DNA of 51,197 nt. Source: UMGS1668 sp035447605 (GTDB taxonomy: Bacteria > Bacillota > Clostridia > Oscillospirales > Ruminococcaceae). Below are positions 32,698-42,200 of this stretch, one piece after another. The position numbers were made by a program, and so were the translations under genes. The DNA is taken from positions 1 through 51,197 of the forward strand of contig DAOTHJ010000017.1 in NCBI GenBank assembly GCA_035447605.1, read 5' to 3'. How positions within the stretch are numbered: the first letter of the stretch is position 1; every line of letters starts with the position of its first letter. The notes under the pieces are model-generated. The model searched no databases. It was not told the origin of the DNA and worked only from the letters and a program-made list of their open reading frames with translations.

Positions 32698-33103
32698 TGC
32701 GTGGTACCGCGTTTTCAATTTGCCTATCCGCAGGATCGCCAACCCTTTTTTATTTTTTATGGGTGCGTTTTATGACGGAACCACGTCCGAAAATGGAATC
32801 CTGCAAAGCCTCTGATAATTTTGATCCGCTTTCTCATATAATTCCCTGCCGCTCCGCCGCCGTCCCCTGTATCCGCCTTCATCGGCCGGGCCGAATCCCT
32901 GCGGCGGCTCATCATTCCGTGAAAGGAGGAATTTCTGATCATCGAAATATCCGGCTGAAAGCAGTCCTCTCGTTTTTCCAATAAAAAATCCGCCCACACC
33001 GGCGATGGGATTCGGCGGCGTTCCCTTTGTGCTGTCCGGCGATGTGCATTTTTTCACTGAAATAAAAAGGAAGATATCTACATGAATTTGTAAATTATTA
33101 ATG
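32698..33103. other. Intergenic stretch, nothing recognised
   Basis: About 400 bp between the tRNA terminator and the liv promoter. A GAAAGGAGG near 32920 is followed only by very short frames. No gene, RNA or repeat is supported. Confidence 0.45.
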
Positions 33104-33132
33104 TTGCATTTAGATGAGATTTAGATTATAAT
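33104..33132 (+). promoter_or_regulatory. Promoter of the branched-chain amino acid transporter operon
   Basis: TTGCAT (33104-33109), 17-bp spacer, perfect TATAAT (33127-33132). Confidence 0.8.
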
Positions 33133-33141
33133 CATCCATGG

Positions 33142-33185
33142 ATATCGGAATACAGATGTCCGCATGATACGGACAGTTCCGATAT
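33142..33185 (+). promoter_or_regulatory. Leader hairpin of the liv operon
   Basis: ATATCGGAA (33142-33150) pairs with TTCCGATAT (33177-33185), with an inner GTCCG/CGGAC stem (33158-33162 with 33170-33174). It lies at the very 5' end of the transcript and is followed by TTTATCATTT. It could stabilise the mRNA or act as an attenuator or operator; nothing selects between these. Confidence 0.6.
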
Positions 33186-33214
33186 TTTATCATTTATAGG
33201 GAGGAAAAACTTCA

Positions 33215-34444
33215 ATGAAAAAGTTTGCGGCTATTTTTCTGGCGCTGATTCTCGTTCTGTCTCTCGGCGCCTGCGGAACCACCCCGGAGACCAGCGAACC
33301 CAGCGAATCCGGCGTACCGGAATCTTCCGTCGCTGAGCAGCCCGAATCCGGCAATCCTGTCGTAAAGATCGGCATCTTTGAGCCGGCTTCCGGCGATAAC
33401 GGCGCCGGCGGCAAACAGGAGACCCTCGGCATCGAGTATGCCAACTCCGTCAGCCCCACCGTTGACATCAACGGCACCACCTACGATGTCGAACTGGTCA
33501 AGGTCGACAACGAGAGCTCCAACGACAAAGCGGCCACCGCCGCCTCCACGCTGGTTTCTGCCGGCGTCTCCGTCGTACTCGGCTCCTATGGTTCCGGCGT
33601 GTCCATCGCCGCTTCCCCGACCTTCGAAGCTGCAGGCATCCCCTGCGTCGGCATCACCTGCACCAACCCGCAGGTCACCGAAGGCAACCAGCATTACTTC
33701 CGCATCTGCTTCCTGGATCCGTTCCAGGGCACCGTTCTTGCCAACTATGCCTTCAACGAGCTGGGCGTCACCAAGGCTTACTGCCTCTCCAAACTGGGCG
33801 ACGACTACTCCGGCGGCCTTGTGAACTACTTTGTTCAGGCTTTTGAGGCCCTCGGCGGCACCTGCGTGCAGGATACCTTCCCGGACGGCAACTCCGACTT
33901 CACCTCTTACATCAGCAACGCCAAGAACGAAGGCTGCGAAGTCTTCTTCTCCCCTGTCTCCACTGAAGCTGCGCAGCTGATCATCGATCAGGCCCAGTCT
34001 CAGGGACTCGGCATGCCGATCCTCGCCGGCGATACCTGGGATTCCAACGTCATCCTTCAGGCCGCTGAAGGCAAGGATGTCGACGTCACCGTCACCACCT
34101 TCTATCCTGAAGGCGCGAACGCCGAATTCGACAGCAGCTTCAAAGAGTGGGTCAACGCTGACTCCACCCGCCTCGCCAACAACGGCGGCGACGACACGGT
34201 TTCCGCTGTCACCGCCATGGGTTATGATGCGTACTTCTTCGCCCTCGAGGCCATGAAGACGGCCGGCGCCACTGATGCTGCCGCCGTTATGCAGGCCCTC
34301 TGGACCACCGAATATGACGGCGTTTCCGGCCACATCGCGCTCGACCAGACCAACGGCGACGCGATCCGCAACACCGCCTATGTCAAGCACTGCAACCCCG
34401 AGACCGGCGCATGGGATGCCCTGCCCGCGGTCACGATCGGATAA
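33215..34444 (+). CDS. livJ: Branched-chain amino acid ABC transporter substrate-binding lipoprotein
   Basis: This 409-residue type I periplasmic-binding-fold lipoprotein is the receptor for Leu/Ile/Val uptake. The lipobox is LGAC with Cys20, followed by a Ser/Glu/Pro linker. The conserved opening VVKIGIFEPASGDNGAGGKQ (about 50-69), the NDKAATAASTLVSAGVSVVLGSYGSG ligand segment and FDSSFKEWV match LivJ/Leu-binding proteins. Codon choice (TCC, GCC, GGC with many CTT/GTT) resembles the oppA gene, as expected for abundant proteins. Two hairpins separate it from the permease genes. Specificity within the family is not readable. Confidence 0.9.
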   Translation: MKKFAAIFLALILVLSLGACGTTPETSEPSESGVPESSVAEQPESGNPVVKIGIFEPASGDNGAGGKQETLGIEYANSVSPTVDINGTTYDVELVKVDNESSNDKAATAASTLVSAGVSVVLGSYGSGVSIAASPTFEAAGIPCVGITCTNPQVTEGNQHYFRICFLDPFQGTVLANYAFNELGVTKAYCLSKLGDDYSGGLVNYFVQAFEALGGTCVQDTFPDGNSDFTSYISNAKNEGCEVFFSPVSTEAAQLIIDQAQSQGLGMPILAGDTWDSNVILQAAEGKDVDVTVTTFYPEGANAEFDSSFKEWVNADSTRLANNGGDDTVSAVTAMGYDAYFFALEAMKTAGATDAAAVMQALWTTEYDGVSGHIALDQTNGDAIRNTAYVKHCNPETGAWDALPAVTIG

Positions 34445-34544
34445 TTTAACGTTAACGCGAAGTTTGCCGAGCGGCGGGGGTTACCGGCCCCCGCCGCACT
34501 TTGTAACCGGGATTTCTGCCGGTTATCTCCGGTCAGACTACGCT

Positions 34545-34594
34545 TATGCCGCTTCAGAAGGAAAGGCCTTTTTCTTTTTTTCTGAAGCGGCATA
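34545..34594 (+). promoter_or_regulatory. Intercistronic hairpin between livJ and livH
   Basis: Perfect 15-bp inverted repeat TATGCCGCTTCAGAA (34545-34559) with its complement at 34580-34594, around a T-rich loop. It is preceded by another stem, GGCGGGGG/CCCCCGCC near 34473-34496. As in the opp operon, this should allow more binding protein than permease. Confidence 0.8.
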
Positions 34595-34609
34595 AATGGA
34601 GGCAAAGAT

Positions 34610-35524
34610 ATGTTGGAATTTCTGCACAGCAACCTGTCCTACATTTTGTCGGGCATCTCGGTGGGCGGACAATATGCGCTGATCGCCATCGGCTACACGA
34701 TGGTCTACGGCATCCTCCGCCTCATCAACTTTGCCCACGGCGACGTATTTATGTGTGCCGGCCTGATGATGGTCTATCTTTCGGCTTCCCTGCCGATGAT
34801 GATATCGATTCCGATGGTCCTGATCCTGACGGTCGTTTTGGGCTTTCTGATCGAGCGCGTGGCCTACAAACCCCTGCGTACCGCGCCGCGTATGTCCGTC
34901 ATGATCAGCGCCATCGGCGTATCGTACCTGCTCCAGAATGCGGCGCTGTATTTCACCGGCGGCCTCGCCAAGGTCTATCCGACCATTCCGTGGCTCTCCG
35001 ATACCGTCACGATCTGGGACTCGACCACCAAAATGGTCACCGTCGTCACGCCGATTCTGACTCTCGTTCTTGTGATCCTGCTGTCGCTGCTGATCAAGCA
35101 CACGAAAGTCGGTATGGCCATGAGGGCCGTCTCCAAGGACTTTGAGACCAGCCAGCTCATGGGCATCAAGATCGACGCCGTCATCTCCGTCACCTTCATC
35201 ATCGGTTCGTTTCTGGCGGCGGTCGGCTCCATGCTTTACTTTACGAACTACGCCTCCGTGACGCCGGTCTCCGGCGGCATGCCCGGGCTTAAATGCTTCG
35301 TCGCGGCCGTCTTCGGCGGCATCGGCAGCATTCCGGGCGCGGTCATCGGCGCGTTTATCATCGGTATCTGCGAGAACATCATCAAAGGCGGCAGCTCCAT
35401 TTTCGGCATCTCCGGAAGCGGCTGGACCACGTTCTCCGACGCCTTTACGTTCGCGCTGCTGATCATCATCCTTGTCGTGAAGCCCACCGGCCTGTTCGGT
35501 GAAAAAGCCACGGATAAGGTTTGA
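34610..35524 (+). CDS. livH: Branched-chain amino acid ABC transporter permease LivH
   Basis: This 304-residue integral membrane permease has about eight helices. The family hallmark GISVGGQYALIAIGYTMVYG begins at about residue 15, followed by LRLINFAHGDVFM. The motif ALRAVSKDFETSQLMGIKID-like (MRAVSKDFETSQLMGI, about 166-181) is the cytoplasmic coupling region, and GGMPGLKCFVAAVFGGIGSIPGAVIG lies near 220-245. It is followed 13 bp later by livM. Confidence 0.92.
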   Translation: MLEFLHSNLSYILSGISVGGQYALIAIGYTMVYGILRLINFAHGDVFMCAGLMMVYLSASLPMMISIPMVLILTVVLGFLIERVAYKPLRTAPRMSVMISAIGVSYLLQNAALYFTGGLAKVYPTIPWLSDTVTIWDSTTKMVTVVTPILTLVLVILLSLLIKHTKVGMAMRAVSKDFETSQLMGIKIDAVISVTFIIGSFLAAVGSMLYFTNYASVTPVSGGMPGLKCFVAAVFGGIGSIPGAVIGAFIIGICENIIKGGSSIFGISGSGWTTFSDAFTFALLIIILVVKPTGLFGEKATDKV

Positions 35525-35537
35525 GGAGGCGGAAGAG

Positions 35538-36668
35538 ATGAAAAAGAAAAACAAAACCGAGCTCTGGATCGCTCTGTGCGCCATCGCGCTCGTTTACATC
35601 GTGGTCTTCATCCTCGAAAAGACGGTCAACTCCGGGCATATCCTCTTTACCGTCCTCAAAAAAGGAGCCATCTATTCTCTGGTCGCCGTCTCCATGAACC
35701 TGCTGAACGGCTTCACCGGACTGTTTTCTCTTGGTCAGGCGGGCTTCATGCTGATTGGTGCGTATACTTATGCCATCTTCACCATGCCGGCGGCGGTCAA
35801 GGCCACCGATCAGGTCTATAAATACTACGTCTGCGCCATTCCGTTCGATACCGGCATCTTCGTCGGGCTGATCTGCGCGGGGCTTGCCGCGGCACTCTTT
35901 GCGGCGCTCATCGGCCTGCCGGTGCTGCGCCTCAAGTCGGATTACCTTGCGATTGCAACGCTCGGCTTTGCGGAGATCATCCGCGCCATCTTTCAGTGGG
36001 ACGCGCTCGGCCCCATAACGAACGGCGCCAACGTCATGCGCGAATACAAGGATCTGACGGACGTCACCATTCCTTTTACGGATATCCCGTTCCCGCCGAC
36101 GCTCTATGTGTTTCTGGCGACGGGTATCTGCATCGCGCTGATCATGCTGCTCATCAACTCCTCCTACGGCCGCGCCTTCAAGGCGATCCGCGACGACGAG
36201 GTGGCGGCGGAGGCCATGGGCATCAACCTTTTTAAACATAAGGAAATGAGTTTCGTCATCAGCTCCTTCTTTGCCGGAGTCTCCGGCGCGCTGCTCGCCA
36301 TGTACCAGTACACGGTGCAGGCGGCCCAGTTCAAGAGCGCCATGACCTATGAGATCCTGCTGATCGTCGTCATCGGCGGCATCGGTTCGATCTCCGGCTC
36401 CTGCATCGCGAGCTTCCTTTACATTGCGGCCTCTGAGTGGTGGCTGCGCGGGCTCGATATGGGCAAATTCCTTGGCATCGATTCCGCAACGATCTTCCGC
36501 TCCGGATTCCGGAAATTCGTCTTTTCGATCATCATCATGGTGATCGTGCTCTTCTTCTCCAGAGGCCTGATGGGCGACAGAGAGATCTCCTTCCGCGGGC
36601 TCGCAGGATTGTTCCAGCGGAAACCGGCTCCGGCCGACGCGGCGAAAGGAGGCGGTACCGATGCCTGA
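35538..36668 (+). CDS. livM: Branched-chain amino acid ABC transporter permease LivM
   Basis: This 376-residue second permease partners LivH. Visible family features are AVSMNLLNGFTGLFSLGQAGFML near 55-77, LRLKSDYLAIATLGFAEIIR near 131-150, the coupling segment GRAFKAIRDDEVAAEAMGI near 212-230, and GGIGSISGS. The ATG at 35538 (MKKKNKTELW) was chosen for its GAGGAGGCGG ribosome site; the longer frame from 35499 overlaps livH and has none. It overlaps livG by 8 bp. Confidence 0.92.
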   Translation: MKKKNKTELWIALCAIALVYIVVFILEKTVNSGHILFTVLKKGAIYSLVAVSMNLLNGFTGLFSLGQAGFMLIGAYTYAIFTMPAAVKATDQVYKYYVCAIPFDTGIFVGLICAGLAAALFAALIGLPVLRLKSDYLAIATLGFAEIIRAIFQWDALGPITNGANVMREYKDLTDVTIPFTDIPFPPTLYVFLATGICIALIMLLINSSYGRAFKAIRDDEVAAEAMGINLFKHKEMSFVISSFFAGVSGALLAMYQYTVQAAQFKSAMTYEILLIVVIGGIGSISGSCIASFLYIAASEWWLRGLDMGKFLGIDSATIFRSGFRKFVFSIIIMVIVLFFSRGLMGDREISFRGLAGLFQRKPAPADAAKGGGTDA

Positions 36669-37503
36669 AAACGTGCTTCGTCTCGAGAATGTGACCATGC
36701 AGTTCGGCGGCGTTGTCGCCGTCAACAACCTCTCTCTCGAAGTCAACCGCGGCGAGATCGTCGCGCTGATCGGCCCGAACGGTGCCGGCAAGACGACGGC
36801 TTTTAACTGCATCACGGGCGTCTATGAGCCGACCAACGGCCTCGTCACCTTCAACGGCAATCCGATCGTCGCAAACCATCCCCGCGGCAAGATGAAAAAG
36901 CTCTACACGGGAGAGAACGCGAAGAGCTATTTGAATATCAAGTCGATCCATCCGACGCCGGATCAGATCACGAAGCTCGGCATCGCCCGCACATTTCAGA
37001 ATATTCGTCTCTGGAAGAGCATGACGGTCTTTGATAACGTGCTGACGGCCAAACACATGCGGGCAAATCAGAATGTGTTCTCCGCCACGCTGCGCATCAG
37101 CTACAGCGAAGAAAAGCGCATGCGCGACGAGACCGCCGCCCTGCTGGAGGAGCAAAACCTCATGCAGTACGCGGATGAGCTGGCCGTAAGTCTGCCCTAT
37201 GGTCTGCAGCGCCGGCTGGAGATCGCGAGAGCTCTGGCAACCGACCCGACGCTCCTCCTTCTGGATGAGCCGGCCGCCGGCATGAACCCGCAGGAAACCA
37301 GGGAATTAGGCGAGTTCATCGTGCAGATCAAAGATAAATACAATCTCACGGTCTTCATGATCGAACATCATATGGATCTGGTCATGCAGTTTTCCGACCG
37401 CATCTACGTCATTGATTTCGGAAAGCTCATCAGCAGCGGAACGCCTGCCGTCGTGCAGGAGGATCCGCGCGTCATCAACGCCTATCTGGGGGTGAGCGAA
37501 TGA
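36661..37503 (+). CDS. livG: Branched-chain amino acid ABC transporter ATPase LivG
   Basis: This 280-residue ATPase has Walker A GPNGAGKTT (about 39-47), the Q-loop ARTFQNIRL, signature LPYGLQRRLEIARAL and Walker B LLLDEPAAGMN, with the LivG C-terminal extension (the long ATPase of the pair). An insertion of basic residues between Walker A and the Q-loop (RGKMKKLYTGENAKSYL) is somewhat longer than in E. coli LivG. It overlaps livF by 4 bp. Confidence 0.93.
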   Translation: MPENVLRLENVTMQFGGVVAVNNLSLEVNRGEIVALIGPNGAGKTTAFNCITGVYEPTNGLVTFNGNPIVANHPRGKMKKLYTGENAKSYLNIKSIHPTPDQITKLGIARTFQNIRLWKSMTVFDNVLTAKHMRANQNVFSATLRISYSEEKRMRDETAALLEEQNLMQYADELAVSLPYGLQRRLEIARALATDPTLLLLDEPAAGMNPQETRELGEFIVQIKDKYNLTVFMIEHHMDLVMQFSDRIYVIDFGKLISSGTPAVVQEDPRVINAYLGVSE

Positions 37504-38210
37504 GCGAGATCATACTCAGCATCAAAGATCTGAAAGTCAACTACGGTGGCATTGAAGCCGTGAAAGGCATCTCCTTCGACGTACCGAAAGGCGACATTGT
37601 GACCCTGATCGGCGCGAACGGCGCCGGCAAGAGCTCGACGCTGCGCACCATCGCCGGGCTTGTCAAGCCCAAGGGCGGCACTATCGAATTTGAAGGCGAG
37701 AACATCGCCGGCAAGGATCCGACAGCGATCGTCAAAAAGGGCATCACCATGGTGCCTGAGGGCCGGCGCATCTTCCCGGATCTGACCGTTGTGGAGAATC
37801 TGCGCGTGGGCGCCTATCTGCGCAAGGACGACATCTCGAAGGATATCGACTGGATCTACGAGCTGTTTCCGCGCCTCAAGGAGCGCTCCTGGCAGGCCGG
37901 CGGCACGCTCTCCGGCGGCGAGCAGCAGATGCTCGCGGTCGCAAGAGCCCTGATGAGCCGCCCGAAGCTGATGATGATGGATGAACCTTCTCTGGGCCTC
38001 GCGCCGCTCATCGTACGCGACATCTTCGACATCATCAAGGAGATCAACAAGCGCGGCGTCACCATCCTACTGATCGAGCAGAACGCAAATATGGCGCTTT
38101 CCACCGCCGATACCGGCTATGTGCTGGAGACCGGAAGCATCACTATGACCGGCACCGGCAAAGAGCTTCTAAACGATGAGGCGGTCAAAGCCGCGTATCT
38201 GGGAACCTGA
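37500..38210 (+). CDS. livF: Branched-chain amino acid ABC transporter ATPase LivF
   Basis: This 236-residue short ATPase has Walker A GANGAGKSS (about 38-46), the Q-loop MVPEGRRIFPDLTV, signature LSGGEQQMLAVARAL and Walker B LMMMDEPSLGLAP. It is the last gene of the five-gene livJHMGF operon; its 3' end is followed by convergent terminators. Confidence 0.93.
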   Translation: MSEIILSIKDLKVNYGGIEAVKGISFDVPKGDIVTLIGANGAGKSSTLRTIAGLVKPKGGTIEFEGENIAGKDPTAIVKKGITMVPEGRRIFPDLTVVENLRVGAYLRKDDISKDIDWIYELFPRLKERSWQAGGTLSGGEQQMLAVARALMSRPKLMMMDEPSLGLAPLIVRDIFDIIKEINKRGVTILLIEQNANMALSTADTGYVLETGSITMTGTGKELLNDEAVKAAYLGT

Positions 38211-38220
38211 CGATTTCCCC

Positions 38221-38256
38221 AAAACAAAAAAACGCCCGGAAAAAAGTTTCCGGGCT
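38221..38256 (-). terminator. Minus-strand terminator hairpin
   Basis: GCCCGGAAA/TTTCCGGGC (38234-38242 with 38247-38255). The T run is on the minus strand, so it would stop transcription coming from the sortase gene. Confidence 0.65.
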
Positions 38257-38341
38257 CGCGGGTCGGCCGGGGAGAGCGGTCGGCCGACGCCGGAGCAAAG
38301 AAGTCGCTTTTATTCTCTGCCGGCGGTGGCAAAACATTTTT

Positions 38342-38390
38342 AAAGCGGAGGGATCCGGCAAAACTGCCAAAACCCTCCGCTTTTTCATGC
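38342..38390 (+). terminator. Terminator of the liv operon
   Basis: AAAGCGGAGGG pairs with CCCTCCGCTTT, with an inner GGCA/TGCC, then five T residues. Confidence 0.85.
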
Positions 38391-38404
38391 TCATTTTTCG
38401 GGCC

Positions 38405-39220
38405 TCACTCCGCGGAGGAGGCCTCCAGCGGAGTCAGTTTGCCGAAGAGCAGATATCTCGCGTCGTCGTAGGCGTAGGAACAGGTGCACAGCGTCACGAT
38501 CCGGTCCCCGGGGACGACAGATACGTCGCATGAGAAGGTGGACGATTCCTTCAGCGCATCCACATACTCCTGAAATTCCCCGTCCCCGCCGAACGTACGG
38601 CAGATGAGCCCGCTTTGCCCATCCGTGAGAATTCCCGCAAAAAGCTCAACCGTATAATTCCCCTCCGGCGTGTATAAGGTCATCGCCGGAAAACGGTCGT
38701 AATAGCTCTGATCCGCATAATTGGTCAGTGCGGAAAACATCGAACCATCCCTCATGTTGTGCCCGTAGAGCACGGTGTTTGAATCTGAGAAATCGCCGCT
38801 GCTGCGAAAATCCATAAAGACGGAACCCAGCTTGTTTTGCTCTCCATCAAAAAGATGGGTGAGGTAGTAGTCGTTGTCCTCCCCCTGCACGACAGGATAG
38901 CTGATCGCGTTCTCCTCCGACAGAATCCACCCGACCACATCCGGATTGATCTCCCGCAGCGCGTCAAAGTCGATGCTCAGAGCCGTCTCCTCCGGCGCGG
39001 CGCCGGAGACGCCGGCTTCACCTTCCGGAGCGACCGCCTCGACGGAGACCGCCGACCGCACCTGCTCGTAGGCGGCGTCGCCCTGCGCATATTCCCGAGC
39101 GCTGCGGAACAGCAGGAACGCAAATACCGCAACCCCGGCCGCAGACAGCACGATGACGATGCGAAGAAAAATCCGAAACCCATTTGAAAACGTTTTTCTT
39201 TCCCCTGTGGAAGCGTCCAT
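38405..39220 (-). CDS. srtB: Class B sortase
   Basis: This 271-residue membrane-bound transpeptidase joins surface proteins to the wall. An N-terminal anchor helix (about 16-40) precedes a linker and the sortase barrel. The catalytic residues are His154 in LYGHNM, Cys247 in TLCTC and Arg255 in DARYLLF. The INPDVVGWI opening is typical of SrtB. Length and the N-terminal signal/anchor fit class B. ATG 39220 has AAGGAAC upstream; an in-frame TTG at 39238 lacks a site. It lies 72 bp downstream of the large surface protein on the same strand, which is therefore its likely dedicated substrate. Confidence 0.88.
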   Translation of the reverse strand: MDASTGERKTFSNGFRIFLRIVIVLSAAGVAVFAFLLFRSAREYAQGDAAYEQVRSAVSVEAVAPEGEAGVSGAAPEETALSIDFDALREINPDVVGWILSEENAISYPVVQGEDNDYYLTHLFDGEQNKLGSVFMDFRSSGDFSDSNTVLYGHNMRDGSMFSALTNYADQSYYDRFPAMTLYTPEGNYTVELFAGILTDGQSGLICRTFGGDGEFQEYVDALKESSTFSCDVSVVPGDRIVTLCTCSYAYDDARYLLFGKLTPLEASSAE

Positions 39221-39292
39221 AACAAAGTTCCTTCCCAAAAGGAGGGTCCGCCGCCGGAAGGCTTGCGAACCCTGTTTTTTATCGATCAGCGA

Positions 39293-42200
39293 TTATTTTT
39301 TGTCTTTTTTCTTTTTAAAGGCAAGGCTCAGCCCGATCGCCCCAAGAAGAAGCAGGATGGAAGCCGCCAGCCCTGTCAGCCAGAGGGTATCTTTACTCTC
39401 ATCGCTGGTATTGGGGACGCTTTCCTTTTCGTTGACAAACGCCGCCGTTTTGCCCGACTCGGTGATCTTGCCGGACGCCCCGGTGGAGCTGGTGACATAG
39501 CCGTCCTTTCCGGCCTCTTTTTCGGTGACCTTATAGACTGTGCCGGCCGGGATGTTCCGGATGGTGACGGATTCACCGTGCCTGAGCTGGATGGTTCCGC
39601 CGTCCTCGATGGTGCCGGATTTGCTGCCGGAATAACGGAACGTATCGTCCGTATCGAAGCTCACCACGAACGTAAAGAGCTGGTCCTTGTCTCCGAGATC
39701 ACCGCTTACCGTTTTGGTGATCGTCAGGGTGCCCTTTTCAACCGGTTTTTTGTCGTCGTCTTTTACCCGGTTTTTGGTGTTGGTGAAGGAGGCCGTCTGC
39801 GTCGCATCCGCGATAATGACGCCCTCCGCGCCCTCACTGACGGTGCGGTATCCTTCGCTGCGGTAATCCGCCTCGGTCACCGTATAGGCGGCATCTTTCG
39901 GCAGGTTGATGATCGTGATGCTCTGGCCGTGGGCAAGGGAGACGGTATCCCCGCTCCGAATCGTCCCGTCCGGAACGCCGCTGCCCAGATACTCATAGGT
40001 TCCGTCGGCGCCCTCAAAGATCACGGTGAAATCGAACGCCTTTTCCTCGTCGGCACGGTTCCCTGCTACGGACTTTGTGATGGTAAGATTGCCCACCGTG
40101 CCCTCCGGGAAGTTCTGCACCTCCAAGGTGTTGGAGTCGCTGCCGGTCTTGCCGTCGATCGAAGAGGTCACAACGCCGCCGGCGGTTGTGACCGTCAGGG
40201 TATGGACCTTCGCGCTCAGACCATAGCCTTCGGGCGCCTCCGTCTCTCTGAGCACGTATTCCCCGTCGGGGATGACCTTAAATTTGAGCACGCCGTCTGC
40301 GCCGGTGATGCCTGTTTTGACGACGGTCTCTCCGTCGGAGGCAAAGAGCGTAAACCTTGCGCCTTCGAGAGGCTCGCCCGATTCATCCGTCTTGGTGATG
40401 CGGACCCAGCCGCTTCTCTGGAAGGTTGCGGCACCGTCCTCCTCCAGGATGACATAGGGCTTCCCGGTGGATTCCTGTTCGGTATCGCCGTCGAGCAGCA
40501 ACACGCTGTTGGATATGGTGCCGGGATCTCCGGTGACATCGGTGAGATAGGTCAGGCGGCAGGCCTTGGCGCTGTCCGGAAGAAGGAAGGACAGCTCGCG
40601 CGTCATGGGGTCGTAGAAGATGGTTTCGCCCTCCGTCAGCATGACCGGCGCGCCCGGCGTATAGGTCCCGTCGATGTTGAGGATCAGCTCGGTGGCCGCG
40701 ATATTCCCCTCAAGAATCAGGCTGCCTTTGGAATCCACCCGCAGGTCGATGCCAGCCGGAAGGGTATCCTTCAGCTTCGTGCCGGGTTGGGTGAGCTCAT
40801 AGGGCTTATAGTCCACCGTCCAAAGCAGCTCTCCTGCCTCCGGGCGTATCGTATCCTTTTCCAGAATCGTGCTGACAATGCGGACGCTCTGCGAGCTGCC
40901 GACGCCGGCGGTCCAGTTCGTGGTCTTGAGCGACACCGAGTTGGTGTCCGTCCATGTATGGTTTTCGCTGAAATAAACGGCGGCGGTCTCCTCGGTGAGC
41001 TGCGCTTTGACGAGGATTGCATAGGGACGATTCAGCGCCGCAAACGTGAACGTGGCTGTTCCTCCGGTGATATTCGCGGTCAGGCCGGCCACGGTATCCG
41101 GCGTGGTATCCGACGCCACAACCGTGCCGTCGGCATTGCCGGTGCCTTCAAAGACAAGATAATCCACACCAGGAGCGATCTCGGTGAATTCCCAGCCCTC
41201 CGGAAGCGTATCGGTGACGGTCGTTGTGCCGAGGGTCTGGCCCGCGGCGTTGACCGCGTTGTTGAGATCCATGCCGTTGGAGTTGACCCCGATGCGGAAA
41301 ACGGCCGATTTTTCCTGATAGTTGAAGCCGAGGGACATATCGTTGGTGATGCCGGAGTTGACGCCGGATGCAGGATCGGCGGCCGCGGTGCGGGTGAGCA
41401 TCCGCTTGATCAGCATCCTGCTGGGGTAATTGACGCTGTTCGTGGCCGCACTCAGCTTCGTATTGGCGCTGAAGAGCGTGGCCGTGTTGGTGACGGAAGT
41501 GGTCGAATTCCCCGCAAAAACAGCCGGGTTGAGGACGATGGTATCAAAATGGAACGTGTTGATGGCATCCATAACAAAGCCCGTAATCTTTAAAAGATCC
41601 GCGACCCGTACGCCGTCCCGTTCGATCGGATAAACCATAATCTGAAGGCCACTGCCCGCGAAGCTGTTTTCTTCATATTTCTGATTATACCGCTGGGTCA
41701 GATCCGACGTGCTGATGCCGGCGGGAATTCCCGTCACCGTACCGAGGTTGAGCGCGGAACCGCCGTAGACAAGGAGGTCGTAGACCGTCAGATCCGGAAT
41801 CGTCTGGCCTTTTGTATCTACCGTGACGGTCCAGTGAACCTGCTGGCTGACCACATCCGCCGTACCCGATTTGGAGATCGCATTATAGCCGATCCCAACG
41901 GTTTTGCTGGCGCTGGGGCCCGTGGCGGGGCCTCCGTCCCATTTGAGGGAAGCCGTATTCGTAAAATTCGTAATCTTCGCGGTGTAGGCCTCATCCGTCA
42001 CCTTTGTGACAATGGTGAGCAGCATCTTGGTGCTGATATTGCCTAGCGCAAAGTTGTTTCCGGTCGGGGTGAGCGAAGTTGCCGCACCCCAAGCGGTTCC
42101 GGTCCACGCCTGTACGGTCGCCGAATCAAACGTCAGGCCGGAGGGCAGCGCGTCGATGATGACCGCGTTGGTGAGCGACGCCTCCATGTGGTTGACAATG

